A stretch of DNA of 64,000 bases from Fibrivirga algicola. Lineage in GTDB: Bacteria; Bacteroidota; Bacteroidia; Cytophagales; Spirosomataceae. Below, piece after piece: positions 16,174 through 26,400 of this stretch (position 1 is the stretch's first letter; each line of letters starts with the position of its first letter). The notes beneath the pieces were generated by a model. The model had not been told where the DNA came from and ran no database searches. It was given only the letters and a program-made list of their open reading frames with translations. The stretch spans positions 453,934-517,933 of the forward strand of contig NZ_WAEL01000005.1 of NCBI RefSeq assembly GCF_011742925.1. The letters are read 5' to 3'. Position numbers and translations under genes: made by a program.

Positions 16174-17427
16174 CTACTCTTCGAAACGCTTGAACAACAC
16201 CGTAGCGTTGTGGCCGCCGAAGCCAAACGTGTTACTCAATACTACGTTGACGGTCTTTTTCTGCGCTACGTTGGGCGTCAGGTTAAGGCCGGCAGGTACG
16301 TTCTCATCGCGGTTGTCGAGGTTGATGGTTGGCGGAACCAGACCGTGCTGCATGGCCAGGATACCCGCTACACCTTCAATGGCACCGGCAGCACCCAGCA
16401 AGTGACCCGTCATTGATTTAGTAGCGCTGATGTTCAGGTTGGTTGGGTTCTCGCCAAACACCTTTACAATCGCTTTGGCTTCCGACACGTCACCGATTGG
16501 GGTCGAAGTGGCGTGTACGTTCAGGTAATCTACGTCGTCGGGTTGCAGACCTGCTTCGCGCAGGGCTTCGCGCATGGCGTTGGCCGCGCCAAGCCCCTCG
16601 GGGTGTGTACCCGTCATGTGATAGGCATCGGCTGTGGCGCCCGAACCAACCAGTTCACAATAGATTTTGGCGCCGCGTGCTTTGGCGTGTTCGTATTCTT
16701 CCAGGATGATACCGCCGCCCCCTTCGCCCAGCACAAAGCCGTCACGGTTGGCGTCGAAGGGCCGTGAGGCGCGCTGTGGGTCGTCATTACGTTCCGAGAG
16801 AGCCTTCATGTTGCTGAAGCCGCCCAGCGCCGAATCGGTGATTACGTACTCGGAGCCGCCCGTTACGATGGCATCTGCTTTACCCAGCCGGATAAAGTTA
16901 AAGGCATCGATCATGGCGTGGGTACTCGAAGCGCAGGCTGATACCGGCGCAAAGTTGACGCCCATGAACCCGTGGCGGATCGAGATCATACCGGCACCCA
17001 TATCGGCAATCATTTTCGGAATAAAGAAGGGGCTGAATCGGGGCACTTTACCCCCTGCTCCATAAGCCAATACTTCTTCCTGGAAGCTATGCAAACCGCC
17101 AATACCCGACGCCCAGATTACACCGACCCGCTCTTTGTTGATACCTTCGTTCAGCAGACCGGCGTCGGCAATGGCCTGATCGGCCGTTACGATGGCGTAA
17201 TGAACGTACCCATCCATCTTGCGGGCTTCTTTCCGGTCGAAATAATTGAGCGGATCAAATCCTTTCACCTCGCAGGCGAAGCGTGTTTTAAATAAGGACG
17301 CGTCGAATTTAGTGATGGGTGCGGCTCCGCTGGTGCCGGTGCTCAGACCTTGCCAAAATTCCTCAACGGTATTTCCAATGGGGGTAAGGGCACCGAGGCC
17401 CGTCACAACAACTCGTTTCAACTCCAT
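16174..17427 (-). CDS. fabF: 3-oxoacyl-[acyl-carrier-protein] synthase II
   Basis: FabF condenses malonyl-ACP with acyl-ACP in fatty acid elongation. The start at 17427 (MELKRVVVTGLGALTPIG) gives 417 residues, the usual length; an ATG 15 bp upstream is less typical. The thiolase-fold active site is complete: Cys165 in PVSACASSTHAM, His305 in LNVHATSTPIGD, Lys337 in ATKSMTGHLLGAAG and His342 of the same motif. The C-terminus VLSNTFGFGGHNATVLFKR is typical. No acpP or fab genes are adjacent, unlike in many bacteria, so this is a stand-alone copy in this window. Confidence 0.95.
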   Translation of the reverse strand: MELKRVVVTGLGALTPIGNTVEEFWQGLSTGTSGAAPITKFDASLFKTRFACEVKGFDPLNYFDRKEARKMDGYVHYAIVTADQAIADAGLLNEGINKERVGVIWASGIGGLHSFQEEVLAYGAGGKVPRFSPFFIPKMIADMGAGMISIRHGFMGVNFAPVSACASSTHAMIDAFNFIRLGKADAIVTGGSEYVITDSALGGFSNMKALSERNDDPQRASRPFDANRDGFVLGEGGGGIILEEYEHAKARGAKIYCELVGSGATADAYHMTGTHPEGLGAANAMREALREAGLQPDDVDYLNVHATSTPIGDVSEAKAIVKVFGENPTNLNISATKSMTGHLLGAAGAIEGVAGILAMQHGLVPPTINLDNRDENVPAGLNLTPNVAQKKTVNVVLSNTFGFGGHNATVLFKRFEE

Positions 17428-17565
17428 AACAGGGGTATGCATTAATATATCGCAAAGATGGGTGGATTCGGGGAATTAGAAAAATTGTTAATCGTTACTA
17501 CAACTAGTTGACAGCAGTAGTTCTACCAAAATTAATGAGTAAACTGTCTTTCTACCCAGGCAATC

Positions 17566-18231
17566 ATGACAATCAGGGCGATAGTGACCGGCGCAACAGG
17601 AATGGTTGGCGAAGGTGTTTTACATGAATGCTTGCTCGACGATCGGGTTAGCGATGTGCTGAGCGTAAGCCGGAAAACTACGGGGTTGGTGCACCCCAAA
17701 CTGCGCGAACTTATTGTGCCTGATTTTTACGACCTGTCGGCAGTTGCCGCTCAACTGACGGGGTATAATGCTTGCTTTTTCTGCCTTGGTGTGTCGTCTG
17801 TTGGGTTAAAAGAAGCCGAATTTTACCGGCTTACCCACACGCTGACAATGCACATGGCCACGCTGTTGAGTCAGCGAAACCCCGATATGACATTTTGTTA
17901 TGTCTCAGGAATGGGCACCGACAGTACCGAAAAGGGAAGCACAATGTGGGCGCGGGTGAAGGGCAAAACTGAAAATGACCTGATGGCACTTCCTTTCAAG
18001 CAAGTGTTCAATTTCCGGCCGGGGTATATCCATTCAATGCCGGGTATGAAAAACACAAACAGTTATTACAGATACATCAGCTGGCTATACCCCATTGTGC
18101 GCAGACTGGCCCCTTCATTTGTCATTACACTAAACCAAATAGGGCGAGCGATGATCAATTCGGTTGGCAAGGGGAAACAACGGCGGGTACTGGAAGTGCC
18201 TGCTATTAAAGCGTTGGCAGAAGAGCGGTAA
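17566..18231 (+). CDS. NAD(P)-binding Rossmann-fold protein, SDR-like
   Basis: A 221-residue protein with an N-terminal nucleotide loop AIVTGATGMVGEGVLHECL, the hallmark of atypical or extended short-chain dehydrogenases. It continues with CFFCLGVSSVGLKEAEFYRLTH and FCYVSGMGTDSTEKGSTMWARVKGKTE (split here), where a Ser and a distant Lys take the place of the classical catalytic pattern, and FNFRPGYI. It resembles small epimerase/dehydratase relatives often called NAD-dependent epimerase or oxidoreductase. Substrate and pathway are unknown. It is transcribed alone, divergent from fabF. Confidence 0.8.
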   Translation: MTIRAIVTGATGMVGEGVLHECLLDDRVSDVLSVSRKTTGLVHPKLRELIVPDFYDLSAVAAQLTGYNACFFCLGVSSVGLKEAEFYRLTHTLTMHMATLLSQRNPDMTFCYVSGMGTDSTEKGSTMWARVKGKTENDLMALPFKQVFNFRPGYIHSMPGMKNTNSYYRYISWLYPIVRRLAPSFVITLNQIGRAMINSVGKGKQRRVLEVPAIKALAEER

Positions 18232-18237
18232 GCATTG

Positions 18238-18285
18238 AGCGTTGCTTTGCTGATGAACCAGACGGTGCGTTAGCAAAGCAACGCT
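18238..18285. repeat. Inverted repeat downstream of the SDR-like gene
   Basis: A perfect 14-bp stem AGCGTTGCTTTGCT (18238-18251) with AGCAAAGCAACGCT (18272-18285); weaker pairing extends outward by about 12 bp with three mismatches. It lies just after the SDR-like stop (18231) and before hemE, so it is a likely terminator without a strong T tract. Confidence 0.7.
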
Positions 18286-18339
18286 TAATTCTTACCGGTT
18301 AATTCTTAACTCTCTTCTCTCCCTTCCGATATTTGTAGC

Positions 18340-19383
18340 ATGAATTTACAAAACGATTTAGTGCTCCGGGCGGCTCGGGGCGAGGCCGTTGAGCGGACAC
18401 CCGTGTGGCTGATGCGTCAGGCAGGCCGAATTTTGGCCGAATACCGGGCTGTTCGCGAAAAGGCAGGCAGCTTTATCAAATTGGCTACCACGCCCGAGCT
18501 GGCTGCCGAGGTCACGGTTCAACCCGTTGATTTGCTCGGCGTCGATGCGGCTATCATTTTCTCGGATATTCTGGTGGTGCCCGAAGCCATGGGGTTGCCT
18601 TACGAAATGGTGGAGCAACGCGGGCCGGTTTTTCCACGCACGGTGCGCACAATGGCCGATCTGGATAGCCTCCACATCGCCGATGCTGAACAGGATCTTG
18701 GGTACGTGCTCGAGGCCCTGCGCATCACCAAGCAGATGCTGAACGGCCGGGTGCCGCTACTGGGTTTTGCCGGGGCACCATTCACCATTTTCTGCTACAT
18801 GACCGAGGGTAAAGGATCAAAAACGTTTTCTGTAGCCAAAAAGCTGCTTTACACCGATCCCGCTTTCGCGCATGCTTTGCTGCAACAGATTACCGACAGT
18901 ACGATTACGTATCTGAAGGCGCAGGTACGTGCTGGTGCCGATCTGGTCCAACTGTTCGACTCATGGGCCGGGATTCTGTCACCTGACCAGTACAATACGT
19001 TTTCACTACCCTACATCCAGCAAATCTGTGATGCCATCAAGGCCGACGCCGAGGTGGGACATACGCCCATTACCGTATTTGCCAAAGGGGCGTTCTTTGC
19101 TCGTGAGGCTATCGGGCAACTCAACTGCGACGTGGTCGGTCTTGACTGGAACATGGGCATTGCTGAGTCGCGGGAGTTGATTCCCGGCAAAACGCTGCAA
19201 GGTAATCTGGACCCCTGTGTGCTGTATGCTACCCCTGACCAGATCAGGGCTGAAGTGCGGCAGATGCTCACCGCGTTTGGGCCTCAGCGCCACATTGCCA
19301 ATCTCGGCCACGGCGTTTATCCCGACACCAATCCCGATCACGTGCGCGTGTTTATCGACGCGGTGAAAGAATTTTCGGTTTAA
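18340..19383 (+). CDS. hemE: Uroporphyrinogen decarboxylase
   Basis: HemE removes four carboxyl groups from uroporphyrinogen III to give coproporphyrinogen III in heme synthesis. The 347 residues include the N-terminal signature [11 protein letters not shown], the catalytic region [14 protein letters not shown] with its Asp, [33 protein letters not shown] and the C-terminal [15 protein letters not shown]. All are hallmark motifs. A near-match to the -7 element (GATATTTG) lies just upstream of the ATG. It converges on a small lipoprotein gene with only 13 bp between the stop codons. Confidence 0.96.
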   Translation: MNLQNDLVLRAARGEAVERTPVWLMRQAGRILAEYRAVREKAGSFIKLATTPELAAEVTVQPVDLLGVDAAIIFSDILVVPEAMGLPYEMVEQRGPVFPRTVRTMADLDSLHIADAEQDLGYVLEALRITKQMLNGRVPLLGFAGAPFTIFCYMTEGKGSKTFSVAKKLLYTDPAFAHALLQQITDSTITYLKAQVRAGADLVQLFDSWAGILSPDQYNTFSLPYIQQICDAIKADAEVGHTPITVFAKGAFFAREAIGQLNCDVVGLDWNMGIAESRELIPGKTLQGNLDPCVLYATPDQIRAEVRQMLTAFGPQRHIANLGHGVYPDTNPDHVRVFIDAVKEFSV

Positions 19384-19396
19384 CAGATCAGGCGTT

Positions 19397-19825
19397 TTAA
19401 AACTTGATCGCTGTCTTGTTGGCAATTGTTATCGACAGTCCTTTCCGGCAACTCGACTGCGTGGGCATGCTGTTACCGACTGTTAAGCCGGTAATGGTTA
19501 TTGCTCGTCCAGTATTGGCTTTGGCGAACTCGTATATGTCGCGGCCTGACTGGGCCGAGGGATCTGCGTAATAGATTTCAACGAAGCCTCGTCCATCCGT
19601 GTCATAGAGCCAAAACTTGTTGCTAAACAGGTTGAGTGCTTCGATATGGCCAGCCACATTAACCGTTTTTCCTTCCCAGAGATGCGTAACGTCACAACTA
19701 CCCGTAGCCTGTACAGACAATTCAGTAGGCGTATAAACCTGAACCGGGTTTATAGTGAACGGTGAGATGGGTTTCTCGCACGCAAAAAGGAATGGCACCA
19801 CGAAAAGGGACGACGAGATTTTCAT
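19397..19825 (-). CDS. Small lipoprotein, possibly OB-fold, unknown function
   Basis: A 142-residue protein with an N-terminal lipid-attachment signal (FVVPFLFAC, Cys about residue 16), so it is probably membrane-anchored outside the cytoplasm. The rest is beta-rich (GKTVNVAGHIEAL, NKFWLYDTDGRGFVEIYY, GRAITITGLTVG), a pattern reminiscent of bacterial OB-fold lipoproteins. Cys residues near 43 and 127 may form a disulfide. No specific family is recognised. It stands alone and converges on hemE. Confidence 0.7.
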   Translation of the reverse strand: MKISSSLFVVPFLFACEKPISPFTINPVQVYTPTELSVQATGSCDVTHLWEGKTVNVAGHIEALNLFSNKFWLYDTDGRGFVEIYYADPSAQSGRDIYEFAKANTGRAITITGLTVGNSMPTQSSCRKGLSITIANKTAIKF

Positions 19826-19903
19826 GCGTGTCTTGTTTTGTTACCAATGTACCAATTAGACCGACCGAACTTAGTACAGGTAGACTGTTCTTATTCTACG
19901 ATC

Positions 19904-20425
19904 ATGATAACCTACCGGTTTGCCCAGCTTTCCGACGCCGATGCGATTGCTGCGCTCCATACCCAAAGCTGGCGGCAAACGTACCGGGGCATTCTGCGCG
20001 ACGACTACCTCGACGGCAATATCGCTGAGGATCGCCTGGCGGTCTGGTCGAGCCGATTGGCTGAACCAGCCGCTAACCAGCGTATTCTGGTGGCTGAAGA
20101 AAACGGAGCGTTGTGCGGCTTCATCTGCCTGTACCTCGACGAAGACCCGCAGCTGGGTACGTTGATCGACAACCTGCATGTGGCATCGGGCCAGAAAGGA
20201 AAGGGTATTGGGCTGGGCCTGATGCGGGAGGCCGCCCGGCAGGTAATACCGCAGGCTACGCAGCCCGGTTTTCATCTGGTTGTGTATGAGATTAACCAGT
20301 CGGCCATTCAGTTTTATGACCGGGTAGGAGGGCAATGCATTCGGATTGAGCAGTATGATACGCCCGGCGGTGGTCAGGCCACTATTTTACGATATGTCTG
20401 GCGATCGGCCGCCAACCTTCGGTAA
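19904..20425 (+). CDS. GNAT family N-acetyltransferase
   Basis: From ATG 19904 (MITYRFAQLSDADAIAALH) this is a 173-residue acetyltransferase of the Gcn5 fold. The start of the fold includes the substrate-loop sequence TQSWRQTYRGIL, common in RimI-like and aminoglycoside-like members. The acetyl-CoA loop is the V-x-x-x-x-[QR]-G-x-G motif in HVASGQKGKGIGLGLMREA, and the C-terminal AIQFYDRVGGQC is typical. The upstream in-frame ATG at 19838 would place 22 atypical residues before the fold. The substrate is unknown. A hairpin terminator lies after it, inside the convergent neighbour. Confidence 0.87.
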   Translation: MITYRFAQLSDADAIAALHTQSWRQTYRGILRDDYLDGNIAEDRLAVWSSRLAEPAANQRILVAEENGALCGFICLYLDEDPQLGTLIDNLHVASGQKGKGIGLGLMREAARQVIPQATQPGFHLVVYEINQSAIQFYDRVGGQCIRIEQYDTPGGGQATILRYVWRSAANLR

Positions 20426-20440
20426 CGTATCTGGTAAAAC

Positions 20441-21169
20441 CTACTGTAGAAAACGGGTAATGGCGTCGGTCATTGCCCGTTTTTGTTGGTCGGTAGCCCC
20501 ATCCCACATATCATTGTGCAGAACAGGAAGCTGGACAACGGTGATGCCGAATGTGTGTTGTTCAGTGGGTGTAGGCAGGACGTCGGGATCAGCTACCTGA
20601 TCGATGGAACGGATCGAAAGCAGGCGGGGGCGTTTGGTGCGTGGCAGGGGCATCCGTCGGTTATCCAGCGAAATCACATTGGCTACTTCGGCCGGGTACG
20701 TCGCAGCAAACAGCATCGACATATCGCCGCCGTTTGAATGGCCTACTAACAGCAGCTGATGACCGTCGATAGTAGGGTCGGTACGGCGTAGCGTTTGCGC
20801 CACGAAACGAATTGAGGCCACGCCCCGCTCCCAGTTTGGGCGGCGGGTTTTTCGAAGGTTTCCCGTTGTAGCAATGGGCTCATCGCCCGGTACTTCGTGT
20901 TGAATACTGGCAACTACATAGCCAAGCCGAACCAGTGTGGTGGCGATGAACGAGTAGTCTGTGTACTTGCCACCATAGCCGTGGCTGATAATAGCCAGTT
21001 TTGCCTTGCCCGCCTTTTTTTCGACCGTCCGGTACATAATCACCGGCACAGGCCGCTGCCGGGCAGAGTCGAATAGGGAAAGGGCTTCTGTACGGTCAGG
21101 TCGTGACTGAGCGTGCAGGCTGGTGGCAAAGGCCAACGCAGCAAAACAAGTAGCCAGCAGGCGGAGCAT
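20441..21169 (-). CDS. Secreted alpha/beta hydrolase, dienelactone hydrolase-like
   Basis: The start at 21169 gives 242 residues with a signal peptide (MLRLLATCFAALAFATSLHAQ), so it acts in the periplasm or outside. The alpha/beta hydrolase pattern is clear: oxyanion region AIISHGYGGKYTDY, nucleophile elbow LLVGHSNGGDMS with the catalytic Ser, and a late VLHNDMWDG that could hold the catalytic His. It is close to PET-hydrolase/dienelactone-like and 'predicted dienelactone hydrolase' groups. The substrate is unknown. It overlaps a terminator of the convergent acetyltransferase gene. Confidence 0.82.
   Translation of the reverse strand: MLRLLATCFAALAFATSLHAQSRPDRTEALSLFDSARQRPVPVIMYRTVEKKAGKAKLAIISHGYGGKYTDYSFIATTLVRLGYVVASIQHEVPGDEPIATTGNLRKTRRPNWERGVASIRFVAQTLRRTDPTIDGHQLLLVGHSNGGDMSMLFAATYPAEVANVISLDNRRMPLPRTKRPRLLSIRSIDQVADPDVLPTPTEQHTFGITVVQLPVLHNDMWDGATDQQKRAMTDAITRFLQ
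20450..20484 (+). terminator. Terminator of the acetyltransferase gene inside the hydrolase 3' end
   Basis: A 13-bp stem with one mismatch (AAAACGGGTAATG at 20450-20462 with CATTGCCCGTTTT from 20471) ends in a T5 run. It lies 25 bp after the acetyltransferase stop and overlaps the last codons of the convergent hydrolase, so coding and termination share bases. Confidence 0.65.
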
Positions 21170-21285
21170 TGCGGGTACGTTAACGGAAGAGAGAAAGGCC
21201 AGAGAAATAACGTCAGGGCTACGCAGAGCACCATTGGGTGGCCGAGAGCCGGTCGACGGAAATGACAATTACGTATACCGGTTGT

Positions 21286-22272
21286 CTAAACGCCCAGACG
21301 GACCGCTTCGTCGAACAGCCGGGTCTTGTCGATGGGAACAACGCCAACGCTTTCGCACACAAGCCCGCCACCCAGATTTGAAAGGCCCGCAATGCGCTGC
21401 GGTGACTGATGAAGGGCTACACAGCAGGCCGCAATGCTGATCACGGTATCGCCCGCCCCCGACACGTCAGAAATTTTGCGAACATGTGCAGGTAGCTTTG
21501 CCTGCTCGCCGGCCAGATCGATGTAAACACCGCGCTCCGAGAGGGTAATCAACGTACCTGATAGATGCATCCTGTCTTTTAACTGGGCCACTACCCTGGC
21601 TAACTCGCCCGGCTGGTCAACGTCGAAATCAACCTTGAGGCCCTCTTTAAGCTCTTTCAGGTTGGGCTTGAAAAGCGTGGTGTGTTCGTAGTCGAGAAAG
21701 TGCCGTTTCTTTGGATCGACCACCGTGGGTACGTTTTGCTCGTTGGCAAAGGCCGTGATCTCGGCGATGGCCTCGCGGCTAAGCACCCCTTTGTCGTAAT
21801 CCTCGAAAACAACGACCTGACAGCCGGGAATCAGCGATTTGGCGGTGTCGATGAGTTGGGCACGTTCGGTATCGGTGATGTACTTATCCGTTTCGGTATC
21901 GACCCGGACTACCTGCTGCGACCCCGCGATGATGCGCTCCTTGATGGTGGTAATACGTGAATCAGACCGAATCAGACCGTCGCAGTTCAGGCCGCGCTCG
22001 GTCAGTTGTTGCTGAAGCTGATCGCCAGCCCTGTCTGTGCCGATGACGGAGCAAACGATGGCCTCGGCCCCCAGCGCCTGCACATTAAGCAGCACGTTAC
22101 CTGCCCCGCCCAGCCGCACCTCACGACGATTTACCGTTACCACCGGAACCGGCGCTTCGGGGGAAATCCGGTCGACCCGGCCCCATACGTAAGCGTCGAG
22201 CATAACGTCGCCCACAACTAGTACGCGCAGGGTATTGAACTGGGCAAATAAATCGGGAAGGAGAGTATTCAT
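21286..22272 (-). CDS. rfaE1: D-glycero-beta-D-manno-heptose-7-phosphate kinase (RfaE1/HldE-N type)
   Basis: A 328-residue PfkB/ribokinase-family sugar kinase. It phosphorylates C1 of heptose-7-phosphate on the way to ADP-heptose, used for LPS core. Recognisable parts are LRVLVVGDVMLDAYVWGRVDRISPEAP (N-terminal HldE signature), LGGAGNVLLNVQALG, VFEDYDKGVLS, the Lys/Asp-rich VDPKKRHFLDY and FKPNLKEL. The PfkB catalytic motif is DVSGAGDTVISI with the base Asp. It carries only the kinase domain; the adenylyltransferase half (RfaE2) must be separate and is not in this window. It lies downstream of ypdA across a hairpin. Confidence 0.9.
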   Translation of the reverse strand: MNTLLPDLFAQFNTLRVLVVGDVMLDAYVWGRVDRISPEAPVPVVTVNRREVRLGGAGNVLLNVQALGAEAIVCSVIGTDRAGDQLQQQLTERGLNCDGLIRSDSRITTIKERIIAGSQQVVRVDTETDKYITDTERAQLIDTAKSLIPGCQVVVFEDYDKGVLSREAIAEITAFANEQNVPTVVDPKKRHFLDYEHTTLFKPNLKELKEGLKVDFDVDQPGELARVVAQLKDRMHLSGTLITLSERGVYIDLAGEQAKLPAHVRKISDVSGAGDTVISIAACCVALHQSPQRIAGLSNLGGGLVCESVGVVPIDKTRLFDEAVRLGV

Positions 22273-22286
22273 GGCGCAAAACTACA

Positions 22287-22358
22287 GGTTGTCGTTTGAG
22301 GTTGCTCCGCTAGAAGAAAAAAGCATGCTCTCAGCGGAGCAACCGCAAACGACAAACC
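22287..22358. repeat. Long inverted repeat between ypdA and rfaE1
   Basis: Arm GGTTGTCGTTTGAGGTTGCTCCGCT (25 nt, starting at 22287, split here by naming only its halves GGTTGTCGTTTG and AGGTTGCTCCGCT) pairs with 22333-22358, with one mismatch and one bulged A; the loop is about 21 nt. It lies after ypdA on the minus strand, just upstream of the rfaE1 start. It shares the phrase GTTTGAGGTTGC with the repeat at 59292. Confidence 0.82.
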
Positions 22359-22361
22359 AGT

Positions 22362-23378
22362 TTATATACGCTGCACCAGTTCGTTCACCTTGTGGATCTC
22401 CCGACCCATCATGTGATCGATGATGGCCTGAGCGTGTTCGCGGCCGTTCTCGATAAACACTTTTTCGGTGAAAATGCCCGCCAGTACGGTACCACACACA
22501 TACAGCCCAGGTACGTTGGTCTCGAAGGTGGTGCGGTTATACTGCGGAATCTGGGTCTCCGGGTCTAACTCAACGCCGCAGCGCTGCAATAAGTCGGAGT
22601 CAGGTGTGTAGCCGGTCAGAATCAGGACAAAATCGGCGGGGATGGTTGTTATTTCTCCTGATTTCAGGTTGTGTACCCGTACGGCATCCTGGCTGATGCG
22701 GGTCACGCAGCTGCCGAAAACGGTTTTGATCTTGCCCTCTTTCACCCGGTTTTTTACGTCGGGGATTAGCCAGTACTTCACCGTCGACCGGAAATCGTCG
22801 CCCCGGTGCACTACCGTTACGTCTACGTCGTGGCGGTACAGTTCGAGAGCTGCTTCGACCGCTGAATTTGAGGCGCCAATGATCACCACGTTTGTGAACG
22901 AGTACTTGAATGGCTCGTCGTAATAGTGTGACACCTGGGGACCGTCTTCGCCGGGAATGCCCAGCCAACGCGGCTTGTCGAAATAGCCCGTGGCCAAAAT
23001 GACTTTGTAGGCGTAAAACGTGTCGCCTTTAGTGGTTAGGACCCGGAAGATATCGCCCTGTTTCTGCACGCTTTGTACCTCGGTAAACACCTTGGTTTTC
23101 AGATGGTAGTAGGCGGCTACTTTACGGTAGTATTGCAGCGCTTCGTTTCGGTTGGCTTTTACGCTTGATACAGGAAACGGGATACCACCAATCTCGATGT
23201 TTTCGGCCGTCGAAAAGAAGCGCATCAACTTCGGATAGCGCCGAATTGACTCGGTAACAGAGCCTTTTTCGAGAATCAAATGGCTCAGCCCACTTTTACT
23301 GGCTTCGATACCGGCGGCAAGTCCGCAAGGGCCAGCACCTACAATGAGTACGTCGACGGGCTGCGAGGTTGTTGTCAT
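22362..23378 (-). CDS. ypdA: YpdA family putative bacillithiol disulfide reductase
   Basis: A 338-residue flavoprotein of the pyridine nucleotide-disulfide superfamily, YpdA type, thought to reduce oxidised bacillithiol with NADPH. It has an FAD Rossmann loop DVLIVGAGPCGLAAGIEA with the conserved Cys immediately after GP, the typical RRYPKLMRFFSTAENIEIGGIPF region, an NADPH loop VVIIGASNSAVEAALEL, and the family end LYVCGTVLAGIFTEKVFIENGREHA. There is no CxxC redox centre, as expected for YpdA. It implies that this organism uses bacillithiol as its low-molecular-weight thiol. bshA/B/C are not in this window. Confidence 0.9.
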   Translation of the reverse strand: MTTTSQPVDVLIVGAGPCGLAAGIEASKSGLSHLILEKGSVTESIRRYPKLMRFFSTAENIEIGGIPFPVSSVKANRNEALQYYRKVAAYYHLKTKVFTEVQSVQKQGDIFRVLTTKGDTFYAYKVILATGYFDKPRWLGIPGEDGPQVSHYYDEPFKYSFTNVVIIGASNSAVEAALELYRHDVDVTVVHRGDDFRSTVKYWLIPDVKNRVKEGKIKTVFGSCVTRISQDAVRVHNLKSGEITTIPADFVLILTGYTPDSDLLQRCGVELDPETQIPQYNRTTFETNVPGLYVCGTVLAGIFTEKVFIENGREHAQAIIDHMMGREIHKVNELVQRI

Positions 23379-23421
23379 ATTGGCTGAGGTGTATGCTTAC
23401 GTTTAGTAGGGTAACGCAAAA

Positions 23422-23452
23422 AAACGCCCCAAAGGTTTTCTTCGGGGCGTTT
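23422..23452 (-). terminator. Terminator of the SdrD_B-domain protein gene
   Basis: A 9-bp perfect stem AAACGCCCC (23422-23430) with GGGGCGTTT (23444-23452) and a 13-nt loop. Read on the minus strand it continues into a T7 run. It lies 27 bp after the surface protein stop and before the ypdA start. Confidence 0.8.
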
Positions 23453-23478
23453 CAGGAAACATATACAGGCCAATCAGC

Positions 23479-26400
23479 TCATCGCAGGCGGGTCACGCCA
23501 ATTGGCGGGCATACCGGTTTCGATACGGTAACCGTCAGCAGTGCAGATGGCCAGCATTCCGGGGAGCCATTCTCCATTGTGGCGGGGGCTGGTGTAACGA
23601 TAGCGTAGATGTATAGGGGCTGGGTGGTAGCTGACGCCAGTTGAGCCGATAGAATAGCAGGCAGTAACACGGCCCGGTTGTTCAGGTCGGGCGTTACGGT
23701 GCTGAGTACGGTGCCCCCCGTGTATATAGCCGTGCCTGATTGCGGTGAAGTGAACTGCACAAACTGAACCTGTTGAGCGGGTCCAAACGAACTGCTTGTA
23801 ACAGTAACTGCCGGGGCCTGATCGCCCGAGCAGACCGTTAATGAGGGTGTATCTGTAGTTAGCACCGGACAGGCATCAGACGTTAACCGTTCAACAACAA
23901 CGTCGAGGAACTCGGTACAGCCGGTTTCTAAATCGGTTACGGTTACGGTGTATTGCCCTTCATCCTGAACAACCGGGTATTGTTCGGTGCTGGTGAAGTT
24001 ATTGGGCCCGGTCCAGGAAAACGACACGCCACTCGCTTCGGCGACCAGGGTGACCGAACAGGTCGGGCAGAATTTGATACCACCGAACGCGTCCAGGAAA
24101 GGGGGCGTCAGGTCGCCCTGCGTTACAATACCCGACGCTGGGTCGGAGGCGACGGTGCAACCGTTAGGTAGCGTGATAGAGGCGGTATACGTACCTGCAA
24201 GATCAACCGCGATTGGGTTGGCCGTACTGGTGAAATCGTTGGGGCCGGTCCAGAAAACAGGGTAAGCAGCCGGTACACCATCCACACTGGCCGTCAGGGT
24301 CGCCACCGTGGTGCTGCACGTCAACGTTACGTTGTTGACCGACACGGTACCGAGGCCTTTGTCTTCGATCACCGTTGCCGTTGCTACATCACCCGCACAG
24401 CCATCCAGCGAGCCGGTCAGGGTATAAACACCCGGTGTGCTGACGGTCAGTGTAGGATTTTCGGTCCCCGTGCTGCTGCTGGGACTATACCAGGTGTATA
24501 TAGTCCGTGGCGTAGGGTCCTGGGCTGCTAATGTAGCGATTGGCTCACTGCAGGTCAGGGTAGCCGACGTGGGCGTTACCGAAATAGTGGGTTTAGGCAG
24601 GATAGTCAGCTTCGACAGCGACGAGACGCGGCAGTCTGGATTTACCGGCGTGGGGTACACAATGCCGTAGACGTAGTACTCGATGGGCGCGCCCGTTGCG
24701 TTTGCCGTTGAGATGGCGGCGCCCGTTAGCGACGTAACGTCTGACGCCGGGTTACCGGGCGTGTAGGTTGCCAGCACAGTACCGCCTTCATACATGGCCG
24801 TGCCGCTCTGGGGCGAGGTGAAATAAACAAACCGCAGATCATCTACCAGTGCGAAATTCTGACCGGTGACGGGGATGGCTGGGATCGTAGCCGCATCGGC
24901 GCAGACCGACAGGGCTTCGAGCTCAGTCGTGATCGACGGACAGGCGTACACGGCCAGGTCATAATTGTAGTTGTTCTGACCGAAATCACCCGTTGTGAGG
25001 CTAATGACCGCGTCTGAACCGATAATCGACGCGTCACTGTCGCGGGTGACACTGCCGGGAGCTGTTCCCTGTGCCTGCGGCGACAGGTAATAGTCGCGGG
25101 TTGTACTGGCTCGCCGCCCGTTTCGGCCTGAACCACCCGCTGGCATCGTGGCCGACAGGTCGAGGGCGGGTAGCTGCCCCACATCCATCCGAATCTGGTA
25201 GTTTCGGTTAAACTGCAGACCGATGGGTACGTTACCGTTATTGAACACATACAACCCACCATTGGCCGTTGTGGTGCTGCCTACCTCTATGCCGGCACTG
25301 CCACTACTCATGTCGAACAACCGCAGCGCAATGCCGTCGACGCCTGGTTCGTAGGCATCCTGAACACCGTTGCGGTTATCATCGAACCAGACGCGGTTGC
25401 CAATCTCGATGGGGGGGAGGTCGCACAGGATTTTACCGTCGCCCAGCCCCGATACTTTGCCGAACGAACCCGGCGTATTGAAGCCATATAAGGCGTAATT
25501 GCGCTTGACGGTGCCGTCGAGGTTACTCATTATTCGCACGCCTCCCGATTGGTACACGTCGGTGATTGGGTCAAAAACCGACGTCATGACTTCGTTCGAG
25601 CCGGGGCGGATCATCAGCGAGCCGTTGGTTGTCTCGTCATGGGCAACGCGCCCGGCTACGTTGAAATACCATTGGTCGTTAAAATAGAATTCGCCGCCGC
25701 CCGGTCCCTGGTTATTGCCCACACCGGAAACCACGAAGTTGCCTGTGGTGGTAGCGTAAGGGGGCGACATGGTTTCGCCCGATCCCGGAATGGTGTTTGA
25801 TCCGGCAGTGCGGCCACCGACCGAGCCGTTCGATTCCAGTTTATAAGCCGATCGATCGGGGTTCAATACACTGGCCCGCAGGATATCGCCGCCCGTGAAA
25901 CCGTTATACGACCCTTCTCCATTTGGGTTGTGGTTTTGTACACCGGCCAGGTGCCCGAACCGGTCGAGCATGCCAATGACCATGTCTCCGTTATCGTCGA
26001 AAGCTAGGTCGGTAACCATTGGCTGCGGCCACATCACAAATTGTCCAGTGCTGTTACAACCCAGCGGAAACTCGTTGGTCCAGGGAAGCCAGTAGTTGAA
26101 CTCAGCGCAATTGTCGGTGAGGTCAGCGGCTCCGCGCTGAAACGTAAGCGGAAAGCTCAGCACCGTCTGAAACGTAGCGGCATCGCCCTGACGCGGGTCT
26201 AGGCGCATGATGATGGCTTTCAGACCGGCCGTGTCGGGTAGTGTGGCGGCCAATGCTTCCGTGGCTGAGTTGTATTGCCCGATCTTCGAGCTGCGGTTTT
26301 CGCCTGAACAAACCCCACCTACATAAACGTATTTTCGGTAGTTGTACACCGCCCAGGGCCGGAAGTCGCCATTGGGGCAGCCTGACTGGTCGATAGGCCA

